A DNA stretch of 64,000 nucleotides from CAZJAH01 sp964544155 (GCA_964544155.1 CAZJAH010000007.1:1-64000); one strand, 5' to 3'. Positions 33,945 to 42,906 are shown, numbered from the stretch's first letter. The notes: generated by a model from the letters alone, not told the origin. Translations and numbers: made by a program.

Positions 33945-35660
33945 TTATAGCTCTTTTCTTAATCGTGCGACAGGTATTTTGAGTTGTTCTCTGTATTTGG
34001 CAACCGTCCTGCGGGCTACGTTATAACCCTTTTCTTTCAGCAATTTACTGAGCCTTTCATCGCTGAGGGGCTTGCTTTTTGATTCCTCGGCTATCAGGCC
34101 TTTGATGATCTGCTTAACCACTGTGGTCGACACCTCTTCGCCGTTATCAGTCGGCAAAGCTTCGCTGAAAAAGAACTTAAGTTCGTAGGTGCCGAATTCT
34201 GTCTGTACGTATTTGCCGTTAACAATTCGGCACACAGTTGAAATATCGAGTCCGGTCTGCTCGGATACATCTTTATAGATGAGCGGCCTTAGCCCCTGGG
34301 GCCCCATATCAAAGAAATCGCGCTGCAATGCCGAAATGGCTGTCATGACCTTTAGCATTGTGCTTTTGCGCTGCCTGATTGCCTGGATAAGGAATTTGGC
34401 ATCCTCGTATTTATTGCGGATCCAGGTTTTGGTATCTTTATTGAATTTCCGGTAATTTGTTTCTTTTTTCATTTTTTCGTAGGCTGTGCTCAGCTTAATA
34501 GAGGGCAGCCTGGAATCATTAACGCTTATAATGATCTCGTCGTTTTCAATGTCTTTTTCGACAATAAAATCGGGGATGACGGTATTAAAATCAGAATCGG
34601 TATTGCCGTCTCCGGGTTTGGGATTAAGCCTTTTTATTTCATCAATGGCTTCGCGAAGGTACTCATCATTTACTTCAAGCTGCTTTATAATTACATGATA
34701 ATGCTTTTTAGTAAAGGCGTCATATGTATGTTCCATGATCTCAAGAGCGAGCTTTTGAGCGGCATTGGGCTTATTAATTGCTTTGAGCTGTGCCGTAAGG
34801 CATTCACGAATATCTCTGGAACCTATCCCCGGCGGATCGAGTGATCTGATGATAGCCAGCAAATGCTCGCTCTGTTCAATACTAATATGCTTTAGAATAA
34901 TGGGAGCGTTTTTATTATCCGCCGCACCGGTTAATTTTGTTTTTAGTGAATTGCCGTTGGTGAGTTCAGGATGATTATCAAGAAGCTGGCTGAGCATTTC
35001 TCGGCTTCTTTCGGATAGCGCGAACTGCCGGGCCGGATTATCACCATCTTTGCGGGTGACTTCCTGCCTGCGGGTATAAATTTCCTTTTGAACTTCAAAA
35101 TTCAGCTCCGCTATGCTGGAATTCGTTTCGTCTACAATATCGCTTAGATCGCGCCTGAGATAGCCGTCAGGGTCAATATTTCCTATTATGTAGGTTCCCA
35201 GCAAAAATTCCTCTTCGGTCAGGGGATACATTCTGAGCTGCTCTATAAGTTCCTCGGTAAATGACTGCACATCCTTTACCTGGAAATACTCGCTGTTTTC
35301 TTCATCGTCGCCCTGCAGGGCCTTGCTCGGCGGCATATATGATGAATCATCCTGCCAGAGCATATTGTAAAATTCAAAAGGCTCGGATTTATCATCTATC
35401 TGAGATTTAACGTATTCTGCTGAAGTTTCATCATACTCACTGCTGTCCACAGTCTCGGAGGTATAGGCTTCTTTTGGGGAATCATCGGGCACTTCAATTT
35501 CAATTTCACCAAATTCCTCGAGCATGGGGTTCTGCTCCAGTTCCTGCCTGACGTGCTGTTCAAGCTGGATCAGGGGCAGCTGAAGCAGCTTTAAGTATTG
35601 AATTTGCTGCGGCGTTAATGTTTGTGTCAGCGTTGTTTTTAAGTCAAGTGATAATTTCAT
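33945..35660 (-). CDS. rpoN: RNA polymerase sigma-54 factor
   Basis: Alternative sigma factor for -24/-12 promoters. The 571-residue protein has the Gln-rich region I (TLTQTLTPQQIQYLKLLQLPLIQLEQHVRQELEQNPMLEEF), the core-binding region with SLDPPGIGSRDIRECL, the HTH DVSEQTGLDISTVCRIVNGKYVQTEFG, and the RpoN box ARRTVAKYREQLKIP near the end. Slightly longer than the ~480-residue standard because of acidic region II. No enhancer-binding protein gene is in the window. A sigma-54-like motif lies before flgB. Confidence 0.97.
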   Translation of the reverse strand: MKLSLDLKTTLTQTLTPQQIQYLKLLQLPLIQLEQHVRQELEQNPMLEEFGEIEIEVPDDSPKEAYTSETVDSSEYDETSAEYVKSQIDDKSEPFEFYNMLWQDDSSYMPPSKALQGDDEENSEYFQVKDVQSFTEELIEQLRMYPLTEEEFLLGTYIIGNIDPDGYLRRDLSDIVDETNSSIAELNFEVQKEIYTRRQEVTRKDGDNPARQFALSERSREMLSQLLDNHPELTNGNSLKTKLTGAADNKNAPIILKHISIEQSEHLLAIIRSLDPPGIGSRDIRECLTAQLKAINKPNAAQKLALEIMEHTYDAFTKKHYHVIIKQLEVNDEYLREAIDEIKRLNPKPGDGNTDSDFNTVIPDFIVEKDIENDEIIISVNDSRLPSIKLSTAYEKMKKETNYRKFNKDTKTWIRNKYEDAKFLIQAIRQRKSTMLKVMTAISALQRDFFDMGPQGLRPLIYKDVSEQTGLDISTVCRIVNGKYVQTEFGTYELKFFFSEALPTDNGEEVSTTVVKQIIKGLIAEESKSKPLSDERLSKLLKEKGYNVARRTVAKYREQLKIPVARLRKEL

Positions 35661-35678
35661 GCCTTTCTCCTGTTCTCA

Positions 35679-36248
35679 TTATTCTACAACGCTCATTTGT
35701 TCAATTATTATTTTTAGTTTATCGAACCAATCACGTCCGTAAGCTCTTATCAGAGCATCCTTAACAAATTCGGGCATTTTGGTGTTCTCTTTTTCTCCTT
35801 TCGATATTGCCGGGCTGCATTCCTTTATCCTTTCGTAATAAAGGTATTTGCCTCCGAAATTGCCTTCCCTGACCGGGAAAAGGTGGCATGAAACCGGCTT
35901 GCGAAATTTCGTTTTACCGTCGAAAAACGCCTTTTCCAGAGCGCATTTGGCAATGCCTTCTTCGTAAAATACAAATACGCAGTCTCTTGCGTCGATGCAC
36001 ATGGTAGTGTAATGCCCGGGCTTGCCTTCGATAAAGCCGGTTTTTTCAATGTACTGCACCGAGGCCGGGGATAAGTAATCCAGCGCTTCACTAAAGCTGT
36101 CTTTTATTTTTTCAACTTCATTATCATTTAATGGGGCTCCGTACTTACCGGGGAATGTACAGCAGGCGCCTTTACATTTCACCAGGTCACAGGAGAAATT
36201 GGCTTTGAGGATATCCTCATCTATAAGAATGTCGTCTATCTTGATCAT
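35679..36248 (-). CDS. DUF3109 family protein
   Basis: The 189-residue protein has the Cys-rich pattern of DUF3109, related to the YkgJ-type metal-binding proteins: SCDLVKCKGACCTFPGKYGAPL (about 20-40), DARDCVFVF, AKCALEKAF and PVSCHLFPVRE, eight Cys likely to bind zinc or an iron-sulfur cluster. Function unknown. It is the first gene of the unit DUF3109-rpoN-pyrD, 18 nt ahead of rpoN. Confidence 0.88.
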   Translation of the reverse strand: MIKIDDILIDEDILKANFSCDLVKCKGACCTFPGKYGAPLNDNEVEKIKDSFSEALDYLSPASVQYIEKTGFIEGKPGHYTTMCIDARDCVFVFYEEGIAKCALEKAFFDGKTKFRKPVSCHLFPVREGNFGGKYLYYERIKECSPAISKGEKENTKMPEFVKDALIRAYGRDWFDKLKIIIEQMSVVE

Positions 36249-36680
36249 GTATATAAATGATGAAAATTATGTTAAGAAAATATTATGCCAAAAATCTCAG
36301 CTCAAATTAAGAATTTATATAAATAATCCAAAAGCTAAATATGTTTTTTTAAATAAAAGTCCAAATATCTTAGAAATTAAGGCAGTTGTGAAAGTAGCAA
36401 CACCAATATTTTTTTTAATCTGTGTGGCAGATTCAACAGAATCAGAATCAAGCATTTATCATATTACAAAACATTATAACAAACATTTTAAGAAATTCAA
36501 AATTGCAAAGCAGTAAACAGTTTGATAGGCTTTTCAGAAGTTAAACAAGGTTATTTAGTAAAAAAAGCGGTTATTTTTCATTTTTTATGATTTTTTGAAA
36601 CTTTTTAAGCTTTTATGTGTCTATCCTTAGTAAGAAACAGGCAAAAAGCAGGATGTAAACTATAGCATTCCTGTAAATAT
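36249..36680. other. AT-rich gene-free stretch
   Basis: This 430-nt stretch between the DUF3109 start and the first small RNA candidate is strongly AT-rich. An open frame of 105 codons crosses part of it but is low in complexity, starts inside DUF3109 on the other strand and lacks a Shine-Dalgarno. Otherwise nothing was recognised; it must hold the DUF3109 promoter. Confidence 0.5.
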
Positions 36681-36763
36681 AAAAAGCGTGCAGTGAGCCA
36701 ACCCTTATTCCCCAGATAGTTTTGGCGCACGAGAAGCAGTTCTTTTAGAACTGCTTTTTTTTT
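36681..36763 (+). ncRNA. candidate small RNA 1 (with own terminator)
   Basis: A bulged hairpin pairs 36687-36691 with 36727-36731 (CGTGC/GCACG) and 36697-36701 with 36722-36726 (GCCAA/TTGGC), leaving a 5-nt bulge AGTGA. It is followed at once by a 9-bp terminator stem AGCAGTTCT/AGAACTGCT (735-755) and eight T. A second, related element lies 180 nt downstream. No ORF fits. The 5' end is not determined; a weak hairpin CAGGA/TCCTG at 36649-36673 may belong to it. Which RNA family, if any, is unknown. Confidence 0.45.
36735..36763 (+). terminator. terminator of candidate small RNA 1
   Basis: Perfect 9-bp stem AGCAGTTCT / AGAACTGCT with a TTT loop, followed by TTTTTTTT (36756-36763). There is no coding gene upstream on this strand that it could serve. 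Confidence 0.85.
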
Positions 36764-36840
36764 AATGTAATAATTTTTGTTAGAAGTGAAACTATTTTAG
36801 GTTTTATCTGTTATTATAATTATAGAAAGCAATTAAATAA

Positions 36841-36944
36841 GGCTCTAAAGTGAATAATATATAATGCAGTGATCCCATACTCAACTCTTCAGCAATTTTA
36901 GAGCAGCGCACTCAGGAGCAGTTCCGCCAGGAACTGCTTTTCTA
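36841..36944 (+). ncRNA. candidate small RNA 2 (related to small RNA 1)
   Basis: Shares with small RNA 1 the string TGCAGTGA (36865-36872), a GCAC block and the terminator core. An 8-bp perfect pairing GCTCTAAA (36842-36849) with TTTAGAGC (36897-36904) suggests a closing stem; inside it AGTG/CACT and CTCT/AGAG are alternatives. The terminator AGCAGTTCC/GGAACTGCT follows. Sequence between the shared blocks differs, as expected for paralogous regulatory RNAs. Strand is chosen from the T tracts. Confidence 0.4.
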
Positions 36945-36945
36945 T
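36917..36945 (+). terminator. terminator of candidate small RNA 2
   Basis: 9-bp stem AGCAGTTCC / GGAACTGCT with loop GCCA (36917-36938), then TTTCTATT. The stem core is the same as that of the first terminator, with a different loop and weaker T tract. Confidence 0.75.
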
Positions 36946-36970
36946 TCAGGGTAAATATTTGAAATAAATA

Positions 36971-37387
36971 TCAGGAAATCCCTCTTCGGGCTTTATTGAT
37001 CTCTGCTTCAAGCTCTATAAGATCTATCAAATGATGTTCAAATTCCGGTATGTATATTTTGTTGTTTCCGTCTGAGATAAGTGTGAATTTTAGTCCGAAT
37101 GAGCTCGGATGCAGTACTTTTACATCATTAAGTTTCATTGTTCCGCGGTTCATAATATCGCTATAAATCAACATTGAATCGGTTATTTCAAATCGCGGAT
37201 GGGACAATATCCTTCTGAGAATATAACGCGAAATATAAAGCAAAAGGAATATAATAAATGAAATTTCGAGTATAGACCGAAGGCTGACTTCGAAAAGCCT
37301 TTCATTCCATGCCGCCGGAATAAAAACTAGGGTTACAATTCCTACAACTATAATAGGATTATTTCTCAGCTTTAATTTAATTACCAT
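36971..37387 (-). CDS. small membrane protein with PH-like domain
   Basis: The 138-residue protein has two adjacent hydrophobic segments (about 12-28 and 34-55) and a cytoplasmic part with the beta-strand pattern of bacterial PH domains: FEITDSMLIYSDIMNRGTMKLNDVKVLHP and IPEFEHHLIDLIELEAEI. It resembles other two-helix/bPH proteins of unknown role. It lies alone between the small RNA candidates and the barrel-protein pair. Confidence 0.6.
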   Translation of the reverse strand: MVIKLKLRNNPIIVVGIVTLVFIPAAWNERLFEVSLRSILEISFIIFLLLYISRYILRRILSHPRFEITDSMLIYSDIMNRGTMKLNDVKVLHPSSFGLKFTLISDGNNKIYIPEFEHHLIDLIELEAEINKARRGIS

Positions 37388-37479
37388 ATAAATATAGAAC
37401 TACGTTTTATGTCTAACAACTAAGTCAAAATTATGAAATAAATCATTGGAAATAAATTAAATGTTGAATTAAGACGCGG

Positions 37480-39411
37480 CTATAAGGTTAAATCGAGCTG
37501 AATCAGAAATCTGCGGTCAACCGTGCCCGGTATTTCGTCATAACCGCTGCCAATGGATCGGGTGTTGTATTTTTCTGTTACAGAATATCTGGCATTAAGT
37601 CGCGCGAATCCAAAAATTTCCGCCCTAAAGTATAAAAAAAATCTCGAACCGCTGCCGTAAAGCGCTTTAGAGGAGATCAATCCTGGCGCTGTATATTCGA
37701 ACTGCCATACCGCGCTTTCGAAGCTTTCGGTATCGAACAGAGCCGTTCGGGCGCCGATTTTAAGCCAATCCAGGGGTAACAAATTAATTTCAGCAAATCC
37801 TGCGGCGCCGGTTTCACTTTTGATCTTACTATCGAAATCAGTGTTTACAGCCTCTAATCGATATCTTAACTCAAGCCTATTGAGCGGTTTGTGACGGAAT
37901 TCAATCCTTGAGTAAGTTTTTGTTTCCGGATAAATATACTTAATATCATTTATAGTTTTTACGGCGCCTTTTTTTTCATGTTTAATTCTGAAAGTTATTT
38001 CATTCCGAATTGAAATCTCGTAATCCGCTTCAATAAAGAATTCACTTCCTTTTAATATTCCGGGATACAGGTAAGTTCTTTCCAGGGAGCGGTAAAAATC
38101 CGCGTAAAAGGCAATTGAAGCCCTTCTGCCAAACCGCCTGCCAATCCCGAAATATATACCTGCTTCATTAGATATGCTCGAAAATTCCCCGAAATGATAA
38201 CCATATGGAGACCTGAACCCGGCACTTATATGCCTGAAACTGACTCCAATTCTTGTTTCACTGCCGAAAAATGCCGCACCTGAAATGAAGGCATGATGGC
38301 CCCGGCCGTCAAGACTTAGTTCATTAGCAAGAATTGAAGATTTTGAGTTATGAAATGAATAAATCGATTTAAAAAAAGAACTGCAGCCTTTTATCATAGA
38401 TGATGAGCTGCTATTCACTTTCATGGGGTAATTAATATTAAAGAGAGTAATACCGGTACTGAAACTGCCCCGGGAATATTCAGCATTTAAAAGCGCTGTT
38501 TTTTCACTTAAGGCACTTTTTTTCTCTAACTCGCTTTCCGTTCGGAAATAACCCGAAGTATAGAGGGAGCTAATTTCATTACGCTTGTAGTCAATAGTTC
38601 CTGACTTATTAGTGTTAGAATAGAAAGCGTTTAACATCAGGCTGCCGCCAAAGAGTTCATTATTGATCTGAGCCGCCGCCCCCCTGAAATAATAAAAATC
38701 GGCCGATGATCTGTACGGCCTAATACCTTTGCCTCTTTGTACTGCCGGATAAGCTGTTTCCACTCCCTTACGCATTCCGAAAGCGTTCCAGAGTACAGAG
38801 CCCATACCGCATTCAGCGCTGAAGTCACCTGCAATAATTTTAAAAACACTCGATGAGTATGAAGCATATCCGCTGTATCTGTCTGTCATACTGATTTCAC
38901 CGGCGTCCTTATCGGCAAGCAGCATTGCCGAAAAACCGCCGTATTCTGCCAAATACCTCTGGTAAAAGGATTCCGGGCCGCCGGCATATTTCTTCTCGGT
39001 GAAACCCCGCGCTTTATTAAGCCGTGTATCCGCCCTGATCCTGGATCGGAAATTCAATTCAGGCCGAGGCGCTTTTTTATACATTGTGCATAGCAATAAC
39101 ACTTCTGCCTGAAGTTCTGTATATCCTGAGCTGATCAGCAGATCCTTAGACGGTTTTGAATCAAGGCTGTCTGCCAGATCTAATACTATCAGCGATTCTC
39201 GTTCATTAATTAAAGGTATCAAAATAAGCTCTTTTTGATTGGACTCATGCAGATTAACAGGATTTTCTGTGTAGTATTCCAGAATTTCCAGAATCTCGGT
39301 ATTATCGGCATCCCGGGCAATCAGTTCAAATATATCCTCAGCTTTCTTATCCAGAGAGTAAAGAGGAATTGACAGAAAACCGGCGGCCAATATTATTAAA
39401 CAAGTTTTCAC
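37480..39411 (-). CDS. outer-membrane barrel protein with N-terminal helix-hairpin-helix region
   Basis: Protein of 643 residues with signal peptide (about 1-19), a helical N-terminal region including DLLISSGYTELQAEVLLLCTMYKK that matches the ComEA-like helix-hairpin-helix pattern, and a long beta-strand C-terminal part ending in ...RRFLIQLDLTL (aromatic/hydrophobic end strand). The block IAGDFSAECGMGSVLWNAFGMRKG resembles the GDFxxxFGxGLVLW motif of a Bacteroidota family of such proteins. Function is not known; a role in DNA or polymer transport has only been suggested from the HhH. It overlaps the preceding gene by 4 nt. Confidence 0.72.
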   Translation of the reverse strand: MKTCLIILAAGFLSIPLYSLDKKAEDIFELIARDADNTEILEILEYYTENPVNLHESNQKELILIPLINERESLIVLDLADSLDSKPSKDLLISSGYTELQAEVLLLCTMYKKAPRPELNFRSRIRADTRLNKARGFTEKKYAGGPESFYQRYLAEYGGFSAMLLADKDAGEISMTDRYSGYASYSSSVFKIIAGDFSAECGMGSVLWNAFGMRKGVETAYPAVQRGKGIRPYRSSADFYYFRGAAAQINNELFGGSLMLNAFYSNTNKSGTIDYKRNEISSLYTSGYFRTESELEKKSALSEKTALLNAEYSRGSFSTGITLFNINYPMKVNSSSSSMIKGCSSFFKSIYSFHNSKSSILANELSLDGRGHHAFISGAAFFGSETRIGVSFRHISAGFRSPYGYHFGEFSSISNEAGIYFGIGRRFGRRASIAFYADFYRSLERTYLYPGILKGSEFFIEADYEISIRNEITFRIKHEKKGAVKTINDIKYIYPETKTYSRIEFRHKPLNRLELRYRLEAVNTDFDSKIKSETGAAGFAEINLLPLDWLKIGARTALFDTESFESAVWQFEYTAPGLISSKALYGSGSRFFLYFRAEIFGFARLNARYSVTEKYNTRSIGSGYDEIPGTVDRRFLIQLDLTL

Positions 39412-40235
39412 ATCTTCCAGGCAGATCCTATTCTGTTGCTGAATCCTAATACAGTATGATAATTAAGTGTGTAAGCGATCGAAATATTCTCAGTAGCTGA
39501 ATACCACACAGAAAATTCCATGGTGTCAGGGTTAGTCAGATAAGCTATTCTGGCTTGCAAAAGTTCCAAATAATTGTAAGCCAGTGCAGCAGAAAGGCCG
39601 AAAGTCCTGTCCAGCAGAATAATGGCATTTATATCGGCAGAGAGTTTATCGCCCGGTTCGAATGACATTCCGGCGGATAATTCCCTGTAAACCGGAGCTG
39701 AACTGCCGGGATAGCTGCCTGCGTTAATGTTTTTCAGCCTGAATCCTGCATTCATGCTTTTATCGATAGAAATTAAACCGCCAATATTCAGGCTCAAATA
39801 ACCAAAACTGTTGAAATCTGTTACCATGAGATTAGAATACTCTGCCTCGAAGCCCAGAGCGAAATTATCAAATAAATAAGTACCTGCCGCTTTGGCTGTG
39901 TATTCGCTGAAAATATCATTTACAATACCGCCAAATCCCGCGCGGAAAATAATATTATCCGAATAAAAGAAACCCGCGGCCATATAGGCGCTGTTAAGTT
40001 CACTGATACCGAATTTTGATGGAGATGTTTCCGCGAGGGCGAAAAAATTTATAGCCCCTGAATTTGAACTGTCAGCTTCATTATTTAAATTTGCCATGCA
40101 AGGGCTTAGGCTGAAATAAAATGGCTCAGGAAATGTTGAATTAACAGCGCCGCTGATGAAAGGCTCCCTGCCGGGTTCCGAAAGCGCCCGGTTTACCACC
40201 ATAAGTAATATAATTATACTGATTAGCGTTTTCAT
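39408..40235 (-). CDS. outer-membrane beta-barrel protein (PorV/PorQ-like shape)
   Basis: Exported protein of 275 residues: signal peptide (about 1-19), then about 12-14 amphipathic beta strands rich in Gly, Ala and Tyr (for example NIIFRAGFGGIVNDIFSEY and LSAGMSFEPGDKLSADINAI). Overall layout resembles the FadL-type PorV/PorQ group of T9SS-organism barrels, but no diagnostic motif is visible. The 4-nt overlap with the HhH barrel gene suggests the two work together in the outer membrane. Confidence 0.65.
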   Translation of the reverse strand: MKTLISIIILLMVVNRALSEPGREPFISGAVNSTFPEPFYFSLSPCMANLNNEADSSNSGAINFFALAETSPSKFGISELNSAYMAAGFFYSDNIIFRAGFGGIVNDIFSEYTAKAAGTYLFDNFALGFEAEYSNLMVTDFNSFGYLSLNIGGLISIDKSMNAGFRLKNINAGSYPGSSAPVYRELSAGMSFEPGDKLSADINAIILLDRTFGLSAALAYNYLELLQARIAYLTNPDTMEFSVWYSATENISIAYTLNYHTVLGFSNRIGSAWKM

Positions 40236-40337
40236 AAAGAAAGACGCCTTGGACTTGTTAAAAAAATAGCATAAATTAATATTGCTGAATCATTTTTATA
40301 TAAATATAATTATTTTGACATAATTTAAAATAATATT

Positions 40338-41240
40338 ATGAGAAAAAATATTACGATTTTACTGGCAGTATTTCTAACTTCATTTTTAATAGCAGAAGCT
40401 AATGAAGTAGAAGCTAACGTTACCGTTAATATGGAACAGATTTCACAGGAAAACAGAACAAATGTGATGTCGCTGGAATCCGACCTGGAAAAGTATATAA
40501 ATTCCCAGACCTTTACAGATCTTGAATGGGAAGGGCCGCCTATACCTGTGGAAATATCAATATACCTCAGCGGAGGATTCAATAACCGCTACGACGCGCG
40601 GCTTTTTATTGCCTCAAAGCGTTATCTTTACGGACAGGAAGGCCAATCGATCACTCTGAGGCTTATCGATGACAAATGGAGCTTTGAATACGCTCGCGGC
40701 GCGATACATACTTATAATCCCCTTCGGTTCGACCCCTTTATTAGCCTGATAGATTTTTACCTGCTTTTGATAATCGGATATGACCTCGATACCTACGGCG
40801 TGCTGGACGGCACCAACATATATGAACAGGCTAAGGCCATAGTCCGCCTTGGCGCCGGACAGAACGCTCAGGGATATGAAACATTTTCCAATCCGGGCGA
40901 ATTTACCAGATACAATCTGGTTTCAGAACTTACAGATCCAAGGTTTGAACCGTTCCGAACACTTACTTTTGAATATTATGTGGACGGGCTGGACTACATG
41001 TCTGAAAATAAGGATCAGGCCTTGCAGAATTTAGCGGATATTATTAATGATATGGCCGTATTTAAAGATAAGAAGATGTCAGGCCCAAGCGCTTTGCTGC
41101 AGGCGTTCTTTGATGCCAAACATAATGAACTTGCACAGCTGTTCGAAGGTTACGACAAAGACCCTATGCTCTTCAGGAACCTGATGTTCCTGGATCCATC
41201 ACACTCACAGGTATATATAGAAGCTCAGGAAAGCCGATAG
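40338..41240 (+). CDS. porD: DUF4835 protein, PorD-like T9SS component
   Basis: Exported protein of 300 residues (signal peptide about 1-22, ending EANEVEAN). The sequence VTVNMEQISQENRTNVMSLESDLEKYINSQTFTDLEW, followed by strands EISIYLSGGFNNRYDARLFIASKRYLY, is the DUF4835 pattern; PorD is required for type IX secretion in Porphyromonas. The C-terminal half (PSALLQAFFDAKHNELAQLFEGYDKDP) also fits. It is the only T9SS machinery gene seen in the window, complementing the sorting-tail cargos. Confidence 0.85.
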   Translation: MRKNITILLAVFLTSFLIAEANEVEANVTVNMEQISQENRTNVMSLESDLEKYINSQTFTDLEWEGPPIPVEISIYLSGGFNNRYDARLFIASKRYLYGQEGQSITLRLIDDKWSFEYARGAIHTYNPLRFDPFISLIDFYLLLIIGYDLDTYGVLDGTNIYEQAKAIVRLGAGQNAQGYETFSNPGEFTRYNLVSELTDPRFEPFRTLTFEYYVDGLDYMSENKDQALQNLADIINDMAVFKDKKMSGPSALLQAFFDAKHNELAQLFEGYDKDPMLFRNLMFLDPSHSQVYIEAQESR

Positions 41241-41263
41241 TAGAAGCTCAGGAAAGCCGATAG
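41218..41263 (+). repeat. 23-bp perfect tandem duplication across the porD stop codon
   Basis: TAGAAGCTCAGGAAAGCCGATAG is repeated at 41218-41240 and 41241-41263 without spacer. The porD TAG is 41238-41240. 23 is not a multiple of three, so a second copy cannot extend the protein in frame. Confidence 0.95.
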
Positions 41264-41294
41264 GCTAAACTGGCAAGAAAATTTTAAAAGGAAG

Positions 41295-41317
41295 GCCCGG
41301 GTATTTCCCGGGCTTTT
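41295..41317. terminator. terminator between porD and antiporter gene
   Basis: GCCCGGG / CCCGGGC, 7 bp with loop TATTT, followed by TTTT on the plus strand and preceded by an A/G-rich run; serves the convergent genes. Confidence 0.8.
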
Positions 41318-41337
41318 AATTTTTATTAATATAGAAA

Positions 41338-42705
41338 TTATTTCTTTTTGCCGAATTTTATTCTGTCAGTATCTTGCAGTCTGGCAGGCTCTGAACTCCG
41401 TTCCTGCGGAACCGGTACGCTTTCGTCCTTATTAAAACCTTCGATATCGCAGTAAGGGCCGGTAGGTTCTACATGTTCGCTATTAGTAAAGGGCGCCGAT
41501 CCCATATCTACGTCTATGATAGTAACGGTATCTGCCTTGATCTCTGGTGTCACCATAAGGGCTATCATCATTATCAATCCGGTTGAGATGATCACAAAGA
41601 AAAGAATCCCGGAACTGAAATCCTGGATCTGATAAATCGGCGGTATGGAGAAAAACAGCAATATGGTTATCAATCCGCGAGGCGCCAGGAATATTTCAGG
41701 AAGCACATTTGTCTTTAAGAACAATTTGAAATTAATAAACCTTACCAGGTAGAGAATAATTACAATTACCGAACCAACGAGGATTACAGTAGGTTCAAAA
41801 AATACCTGCAGATTGATGGATAAGCCGAAAGCAACGAAAAAGAATGTCCTTACTAAAAAGGCTGTTTCGGATGTAACTATCTTGAAATCCTTTGTAATTA
41901 GATCAACAACTTTAAAATCGAGATAATCTTTTAACTTCGACCTGAAGAAAAGTCGGGCATTATTCAGTACGAGCCCGAAAATAAAAATCATCAGCAGGGA
42001 AGAAAGATGGAATTTTTTCCCGATGGAATAAAGAAGCGCAAGGATAGCAAGCATAAGGAACAGTTTAATGCTGTGCTTCATCCTGCTGAAAAAAAATACC
42101 ATCAAATATGAAATAATTATAGAAAGCAGAATTGTAAGCAGAATATTGCCTAATCCTGAAATCGAGAATATGCTACCTTCCTGAAGCACAACAAAATTAA
42201 AGAACATAATACCGATAATGTCGGAAAAAGTCCCTTCATAGATCATAAACTCTTTTTTCTTTTGAGTAAGTGTATGAATGCTTGGTATCAGCACCGCGCT
42301 GCTAACTACGGATAAGGGTATGGCATAAACAAGTGAATTAAAAAAGGGTTCGCTGAGTATAAGCATAATTGCCAGCGCTATGGCAATTGAAGATATCACC
42401 AGAATTAACAGCGCCATAAGTATGCTTTGCCTTATTGTAGGTAATCGTTCGCGGGTGATCTTCAAATCGACAGCGGCTTCAAGCACAATCATGATCAAGC
42501 CGATGATACCCAGCAGTTCCAGTACATCAAAAAACTCAGCGGTAACATCAATATTATAAAAATTGGCAAGCTCTTTTAAACCAATTCCCGTGCCGATAAG
42601 AAAAAGCACAGACGGTATCTTAAACTTCCTGGAAGTTATGTCAAAAATATAAGACAGTGCTACAAGAATGCTTCCGCCAATCAATACTACATAAGGATCA
42701 AACAT
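41338..42705 (-). CDS. cation:proton antiporter, CPA family
   Basis: Membrane exchanger of 455 residues, probably Na+/H+ or K+/H+. About twelve hydrophobic segments; SVLFLIGTGIGLKELANF and MIVLEAAVDLKITRE near the N-terminus and the intramembrane LIMIVLEAAVD region match the CPA1/NhaP-type family. The last ~70 residues are soluble and charged (TSEHVEPTGPYCDIEGFNKDESVPV). No regulatory TrkA domain is present. Stands alone. Confidence 0.85.
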   Translation of the reverse strand: MFDPYVVLIGGSILVALSYIFDITSRKFKIPSVLFLIGTGIGLKELANFYNIDVTAEFFDVLELLGIIGLIMIVLEAAVDLKITRERLPTIRQSILMALLILVISSIAIALAIMLILSEPFFNSLVYAIPLSVVSSAVLIPSIHTLTQKKKEFMIYEGTFSDIIGIMFFNFVVLQEGSIFSISGLGNILLTILLSIIISYLMVFFFSRMKHSIKLFLMLAILALLYSIGKKFHLSSLLMIFIFGLVLNNARLFFRSKLKDYLDFKVVDLITKDFKIVTSETAFLVRTFFFVAFGLSINLQVFFEPTVILVGSVIVIILYLVRFINFKLFLKTNVLPEIFLAPRGLITILLFFSIPPIYQIQDFSSGILFFVIISTGLIMMIALMVTPEIKADTVTIIDVDMGSAPFTNSEHVEPTGPYCDIEGFNKDESVPVPQERSSEPARLQDTDRIKFGKKK

Positions 42706-42873
42706 ATATCCTTCTTTTCAGTGAATACTATTATGTAATAATTTGTATTACACGTGTAAGCCATGATAAAATTAATAACTGATAGCCGATTAATTATTCA
42801 TGGGATTTCGATTTTAATAGAAATCATTAAATGTTTTAACAATTTTAAAAAAAACAGCAACGGATAAAAAATA

Positions 42874-42906
42874 TTTTGGATAAATAGGATAAAAGAAATA
42901 TATTTG
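42874..42906 (+). promoter_or_regulatory. Bacteroidota-type promoter for rpmG
   Basis: TTTTG at 42874-42878 and TATATTTG at 42899-42906 (match to the -7 box TAnnTTTG), 20 nt apart, 35 nt before the rpmG ATG. The same TATATTTG box occurs before the RhuM remnant. Confidence 0.5.

Noticed and set aside
36199..36516. 105-codon plus-strand open frame after DUF3109
   Set aside because: Starts inside DUF3109 on the opposite strand, is Lys/Asn/Ile-rich with AT-driven composition, and has no Shine-Dalgarno.
36601..36945. 6S RNA for the two small RNA elements
   Set aside because: No long rod-like pairing of 5' and 3' ends with a central bubble could be drawn; size is too small.
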